From Lawsonibacter sp. (GTDB lineage: Bacteria > Bacillota > Clostridia > Oscillospirales > Oscillospiraceae), in contig JAAWCR010000161.1 in NCBI GenBank assembly GCA_022793355.1, forward strand, positions 1 through 8,511: a stretch of 8,511 nt of DNA. Direction: 5' to 3'. Numbering within the stretch: the stretch's first letter is position 1; the number at the start of each line of letters is the position of its first letter. A program made the translations under genes and the position numbers. Positions 5,800-8,511 of this stretch are shown piece after piece. The notes below the pieces were generated by a model. The model was not told where the DNA came from. It ran no database searches and saw only the letters and a list, made by a program, of their open reading frames with translations.

Positions 5800-5816
5800 G
5801 GCGGCCTGTGGCCGCC
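5800..5816. repeat. Short GC palindrome between lipoprotein gene and alr
   Basis: GGCGGCC (5800-5806) and GGCCGCC (5810-5816) pair around TGT. The right flank GCCGCCCGTCT resembles the arms of the 3838-3966 repeat, so it is probably a member of the same intergenic palindrome family. There is no T-run, so a terminator role is unlikely. Confidence 0.55.
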
Positions 5817-5876
5817 CGTCTAAAATATGTACCATTCCTTTGCTAATGGATCGTCGGAGCCGTCGCGTCCCACGGA

Positions 5877-6458
5877 CTACCCCGCCGTAAAATCGGAAAA
5901 TTCGCACAGGATCACCCGAAAGCCGTCCACGGAGATTTCTCCCTGGACCAGGGCGTGGGAGGACACGTCGAACCACAGGGCGGTCTCGGTGCCTGTGCCG
6001 GGAGTTCCGGCGGGGTCGCCGCAGTCCACCCGGAGAAGGGTTCCTTCCTCCTCCAGAGCACAGGCGGTCATGTAGCCCGACCGGGCCGCCTCCAGCAGAA
6101 CCGGGATGGAGGAGACGGGGGAGAGGCCGGAGGGGTCCAGCGGGCCGGTCTCCACCGACACGCCGTCAAACTCCAGCCGGTTTTCCGCACCGGCGAGCCG
6201 GGCGGTAAGCCCCGCTACCGTCTCCGGGACGGAGAGGGTGAGCACGGTTTCTTCCCCATTGACCGCCGCGGACATCTCATACGCATACACCCGCTGGCCG
6301 TAATCTGCGGTGACGGAGGCCCGCATGGCGCACTGCTCCATAGCCAGATACTCCCCCCGGATGGTGAGCGCCAGTTCTTCCGCCTCGTTCACTCCCGCCT
6401 TGCCGCACCCGGCCAGCAGGAGGGCTGTCATTAGTACGCAAAGCAGACGTTTGCGCAC
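5877..6458 (-). CDS. Lipoprotein, LolA/YdcC-like
   Basis: This 193-residue secreted lipoprotein starts at GTG 6458 with GGAGG seven bases upstream. Residues 2-4 are basic, a hydrophobic core follows, and the lipobox LLAGC puts the lipidated cysteine at position 18. The protein would be anchored on the outer face of the cell membrane. The mature part alternates short strands (MRASVTADYGQRVYAYEMSA, TVLTLSVPETVAGLTARL, NRLEFDGVSVE), has a helical segment (SPVSSIPVLLEAARSGY), and ends with ALWFDVSSHALVQGEISVDG and RVILCEFSDF. That pattern is what I know from LolA-fold lipoproteins such as Bacillus YdcC. Its place directly before alr, as in the Bacillus ydcC-alr order, supports this. The ligand and role are unknown. 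Lipoprotein is certain and the LolA-type fold is inferred. Confidence 0.8.
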   Translation of the reverse strand: MRKRLLCVLMTALLLAGCGKAGVNEAEELALTIRGEYLAMEQCAMRASVTADYGQRVYAYEMSAAVNGEETVLTLSVPETVAGLTARLAGAENRLEFDGVSVETGPLDPSGLSPVSSIPVLLEAARSGYMTACALEEEGTLLRVDCGDPAGTPGTGTETALWFDVSSHALVQGEISVDGFRVILCEFSDFTAG

Positions 6459-6500
6459 GGTGTTACCTCCAAAATCGAAACTGATTCTTTCCGTGTGTGC

Positions 6501-6523
6501 AGGGGCGGATAGCATCCGCCCCT
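6501..6523. repeat. Palindrome overlapping the nnr stop codon
   Basis: AGGGGCGGAT (6501-6510) and ATCCGCCCCT (6514-6523) form a perfect 10-bp stem around AGC. The nnr TAG (6524-6522 on the minus strand) overlaps its edge. On the minus strand it reads TAGGGGCGGAT..., resembling the start of the 3838 repeat. No T-run follows, so it is more likely a dispersed palindrome or 3'-end stabiliser than a terminator. Confidence 0.6.
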
Positions 6524-8255
6524 ACGGCTCGTTGTCATCCGTCCATTCTGACAGAACCTGGGGCAACGCCTCGATCAGCTCGGAGGGCAGCATGGCGTAC
6601 TCTCCCAGCCTCCGGGCGCAGGCGTCCCCCGCCAGACCGTGGAAGCAGACGGCGGCGGTCACCAGCTCCACGGTGTTGTCCCGCTCCTGACGCAGATGCT
6701 TCTGCCCCAGGAGGGCGGCGGTCATCCCCGCCAGCACATCTCCGGATCCCCCCTTGGCCATGCCGGGATTGCCGGTGGCGTTAATCCAGGCGGAGCCATC
6801 TGGGGCGGCAGTGACAGTGCCGTGGCCCTTGAGGACCAGCACACAGCCGTGATCCCGGGCAAAGTCCCGGGCGGCGGTGAGACGGTCCCGGATGGGCAGG
6901 GCGCAGCCGATCAGCCGGGAAAACTCCCCCTCATGGGGGGTGAGGACGGTGAAAGCGGAGCGTTTGTCCAATACATCTATATGCCCGGAAAGGGCGTTTA
7001 TGCCATCGGCGTCCAGCACAATAGGGGTGTCCAGGTCCGCCAGCAGGCGGAGCACCAGTGCTTCCGTCTCTGGAGCCCGTCCCAATCCGGGACCGATGAG
7101 GGCCGCGTCACAGCCCTTTGCTTTCTCCAAAATGGCGGCATAGTCCTCCGGCAGGGGAAACGGCATGGCCTCGTCGCACTTGACGGCCACGATGGGGTAA
7201 ATATCCCGGGGCACACCTAAGTACACCAGCCCCGCCCCGGTACGCAGGGCCGCCCGGGCCGCCAGGACGGGCGCGCCGGTATAGCCCTCGCTCCCGGCCA
7301 AGAGAAAGAGTTTCCCAAAATCCCCCTTGTGGGCGTTCCGGGGGCGGAGGGGGAGGTGGGAATCGGGTTGGTGTTGGACCTCCAGCCGGGGCAGGGCCCG
7401 GAACATCTGATATTCCAGGTCGTGGGGGATGCCGATGTCCACCATGCGGACCTCACCGGCCCGGTCCGCTCCCGGACCGGAGTACAGTCCCGGCTTGCCC
7501 CGGGTGAAGGTAATTGTCACCTTGGCCCGGACCGCCTCGCCCAGGATTTCCCCGGTATCGGCGTTCACCCCGGAGGGGATATCGCAGGACACCACAGGAC
7601 AGTTCATCCGGCTTTGCATCTGCGTAACGGCGGAGCGGAACACTCCCTCCACCGGGCGCTTCAGGCCGATGCCAAAGAGGGCGTCCACCATGCAGTCGCA
7701 GGTGGAAATCCAAGTGAGGATTTTCTGCTGTTCATAGGTCATGGTGGCTTCCAGGGTGGAGCGGTCGGTTATGTCCACCGAAAAATCCTCCAGACGGCCC
7801 CCGGCGGCAGTGAGCTTGTCCTCCATGGTCTTTTCGTCGGGGGTCATTTTAGCCCGGTCGCCCACGAAGAAGGCCCGGACCTGGCAGTTTCCCCGCTCCA
7901 TCAGCAGGCGGGCGCAGGCCACCCCGTCCCCGCCGTTGTTGCCCGGACCGCAAAATACGGCCACCCGGGGGGTGGGGTCAGTGTTTTTCCCCTCAATGAT
8001 CTCCCGCAGCTCCTCTGCCTGACGCTGTTCCTCGTCGGTGGGGGGCGGGTCGTCCTTTTTACGCATGACGATCATGGAGGAAAAGCTGCTGAGGACAGGA
8101 CTGAAACCGTCCTCCTCCGGGTGGAGCAGCTCCCAGACCGTGTCCGCCACGGCCCGGGCGGCGTTTTCCATCAGCTCTAGGGAGGGGATTCCCCGCTCCT
8201 CAATGGCCCGGCGGTCCAGCTCCTTCATCTGGGCGGCGGTGGCTAAGGGTAACAT
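6522..8255 (-). CDS. nnr: Bifunctional NAD(P)HX epimerase / ADP-dependent NAD(P)HX dehydratase
   Basis: Nnr repairs hydrated NADH and NADPH: the N-terminal YjeF_N domain epimerises R to S NAD(P)HX, and the C-terminal ribokinase-fold domain dehydrates S-NAD(P)HX. The start at ATG 8255 has AGGAGG six bases upstream. The epimerase domain shows GIPSLELMENAARAV (22-36), CGPGNNGGDG (102-111), DALFGIGLKRPVEG (191-204) and CDIPSGVNADTG (224-235). The dehydratase domain shows HKGDFGKLFLLAGS (309-322), IGPGLG (387-392), LDADGINAL (414-422), LTPHEGEFSRL (438-448) and NPGMAKGGSGDVLAG with catalytic D506. At 577 residues it is longer than the usual 490-520. The extra is an acidic hydrophilic insert (about residues 45-95, including KKDDPPPTDEEQRQAEELRE) before the CGPGNNGGDG loop. 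The gene begins 10 bases after the Suf gene stop, so the two are probably co-transcribed. Confidence 0.94.
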   Translation of the reverse strand: MLPLATAAQMKELDRRAIEERGIPSLELMENAARAVADTVWELLHPEEDGFSPVLSSFSSMIVMRKKDDPPPTDEEQRQAEELREIIEGKNTDPTPRVAVFCGPGNNGGDGVACARLLMERGNCQVRAFFVGDRAKMTPDEKTMEDKLTAAGGRLEDFSVDITDRSTLEATMTYEQQKILTWISTCDCMVDALFGIGLKRPVEGVFRSAVTQMQSRMNCPVVSCDIPSGVNADTGEILGEAVRAKVTITFTRGKPGLYSGPGADRAGEVRMVDIGIPHDLEYQMFRALPRLEVQHQPDSHLPLRPRNAHKGDFGKLFLLAGSEGYTGAPVLAARAALRTGAGLVYLGVPRDIYPIVAVKCDEAMPFPLPEDYAAILEKAKGCDAALIGPGLGRAPETEALVLRLLADLDTPIVLDADGINALSGHIDVLDKRSAFTVLTPHEGEFSRLIGCALPIRDRLTAARDFARDHGCVLVLKGHGTVTAAPDGSAWINATGNPGMAKGGSGDVLAGMTAALLGQKHLRQERDNTVELVTAAVCFHGLAGDACARRLGEYAMLPSELIEALPQVLSEWTDDNEP

Positions 8256-8265
8256 GGGATACCTC

Positions 8266-8511
8266 CTATTTCAAAAACCCGTTGACGATCTGCTCCTCGG
8301 CCTCCTTTTCGGTCAGCCCTAAGGTCATCAGCTTGGTCAGCTGTTCCCCGGCGATCTTGCCGATGGCGGCCTCGTGGACCAACTGGGCGTCCAGGCAGTT
8401 GGCGGTGACCTCGGGAATGGCGGAGACCACCCAGATCAAGGGGGTGGACTCCACCGTCCGTACCACCACCGCCAAGCTGGGTCCCAACGCCACCCTCATC
8501 ATCAAGGAGAA
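8266..8511 (-). CDS. SufB/SufD-family Fe-S cluster assembly protein, C-terminal end (partial, broken at an inverted junction)
   Basis: The Suf scaffold complex builds Fe-S clusters in the cytoplasm. The frame is open from the right edge to the stop at 8268-8266. Its last 55 residues, from SAIPEVTANCLDAQLV through HEAAIGKIAGEQLTKLMTLG to the end at NGFLK, match the end of the short clostridial SufB/SufD proteins, including the conserved HEAAIGKI-EQ-L and GL-EEA elements. Upstream of about 8430 the frame reads LMMRVALGPSLAVVVRTVES, which does not resemble that family. The expected stretch, containing a CDAI-type segment, is absent. Instead the opposite strand encodes a Suf-like segment there. 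The genuine part is therefore about 8266-8430 and the remainder is antisense of an inverted fragment. It heads the operon leading into nnr. Confidence 0.75.
   Translation of the reverse strand, partial: FSLMMRVALGPSLAVVVRTVESTPLIWVVSAIPEVTANCLDAQLVHEAAIGKIAGEQLTKLMTLGLTEKEAEEQIVNGFLK
8414..8511 (+). pseudogene. Inverted internal fragment of a SufB/SufD-family gene
   Basis: The plus strand from 8414 reads GMAETTQIKGVDSTVRTTTA and then KLGPNATLIIKE to the window edge, with GC-rich third positions. This resembles the central beta-helix part of clostridial SufB/SufD proteins (pattern D/E-T-x-Q-I-x-GVD-x-T-x-R-x-TT-A, then a run ending LIIxE), which lies several dozen residues before the C-terminal end found on the opposite strand next door. 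It has no start codon context or ribosome site here. It is therefore a piece of a gene joined head to head, not a new gene. The similarity is from memory of the family. Confidence 0.6.

Noticed and set aside
5779..5976. 66-residue N-terminal extension of Alr
   Set aside because: It would overlap the lipoprotein gene and cross a palindrome; family alignment and AGAAGGA support the ATG at 5778.
7329..8180. 283-codon plus-strand frame opposite nnr
   Set aside because: Antisense of a fully conserved nnr; high-GC DNA readily gives long stop-free shadows.

Overview
The window looks like part of a high-GC chromosome from a gut Clostridia member (Oscillospiraceae type, such as the Flavonifractor/Lawsonibacter group). 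This is inferred from GC-rich third codon positions, strong GGAGG-type ribosome binding sites, the Firmicute order lipoprotein-alr-mazF, and a clostridial-style SufB/SufD protein. No rRNA, tRNA, CRISPR array, transposase or phage gene was found.

Layout. Bases 1-1213 (+ strand) carry the tail of an ABC-2 type permease and a small sensor histidine kinase, which look like the end of a bacitracin/lantibiotic-type detoxification operon. Bases 1214-1432 are a convergent intergenic region with two hairpins, one a good terminator. Everything to the right is on the minus strand. dhaK-dhaL (3081 to 1433) is a two-gene kinase operon with its own sigma-A-like promoter and no DhaM in view. Next, reading leftward from the right edge, comes a probable long operon: the end of a SufB/SufD-family Fe-S assembly gene, nnr (NAD(P)HX repair), a LolA/YdcC-like lipoprotein, alr (alanine racemase), mazF (endoribonuclease toxin) and a small exported protein of unknown function. 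It ends at a clear terminator at 3238-3281.

How the genes fit together. Lipoprotein-alr-mazF matches the ydcC-alr-ndoAI-ndoA order of Bacillus, but the slot where the antitoxin MazE would lie (4344-4632) has no antitoxin-like reading frame. It holds instead a possible extended -10 promoter and a long two-block stem-loop just upstream of the mazF ribosome binding site. GC-rich palindromes sit in several gaps of this operon, including a 50-bp tandem repeat of about 2.3 copies bounded by inverted ends (3838-3966).

The most unusual signal is at the right edge. The minus strand encodes a convincing SufB/SufD C-terminus up to about 8430. From about 8414 to the end it is the plus strand that encodes a more N-terminal piece of what looks like the same protein family. 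This is an inverted junction inside the gene: either a real inversion or, more likely, a fold-back assembly or amplification chimera. I found no convincing new biological system. The best leads are this junction, the antitoxin-less mazF with its structured leader, the atypical DhaKL pair and the palindromic repeat family.
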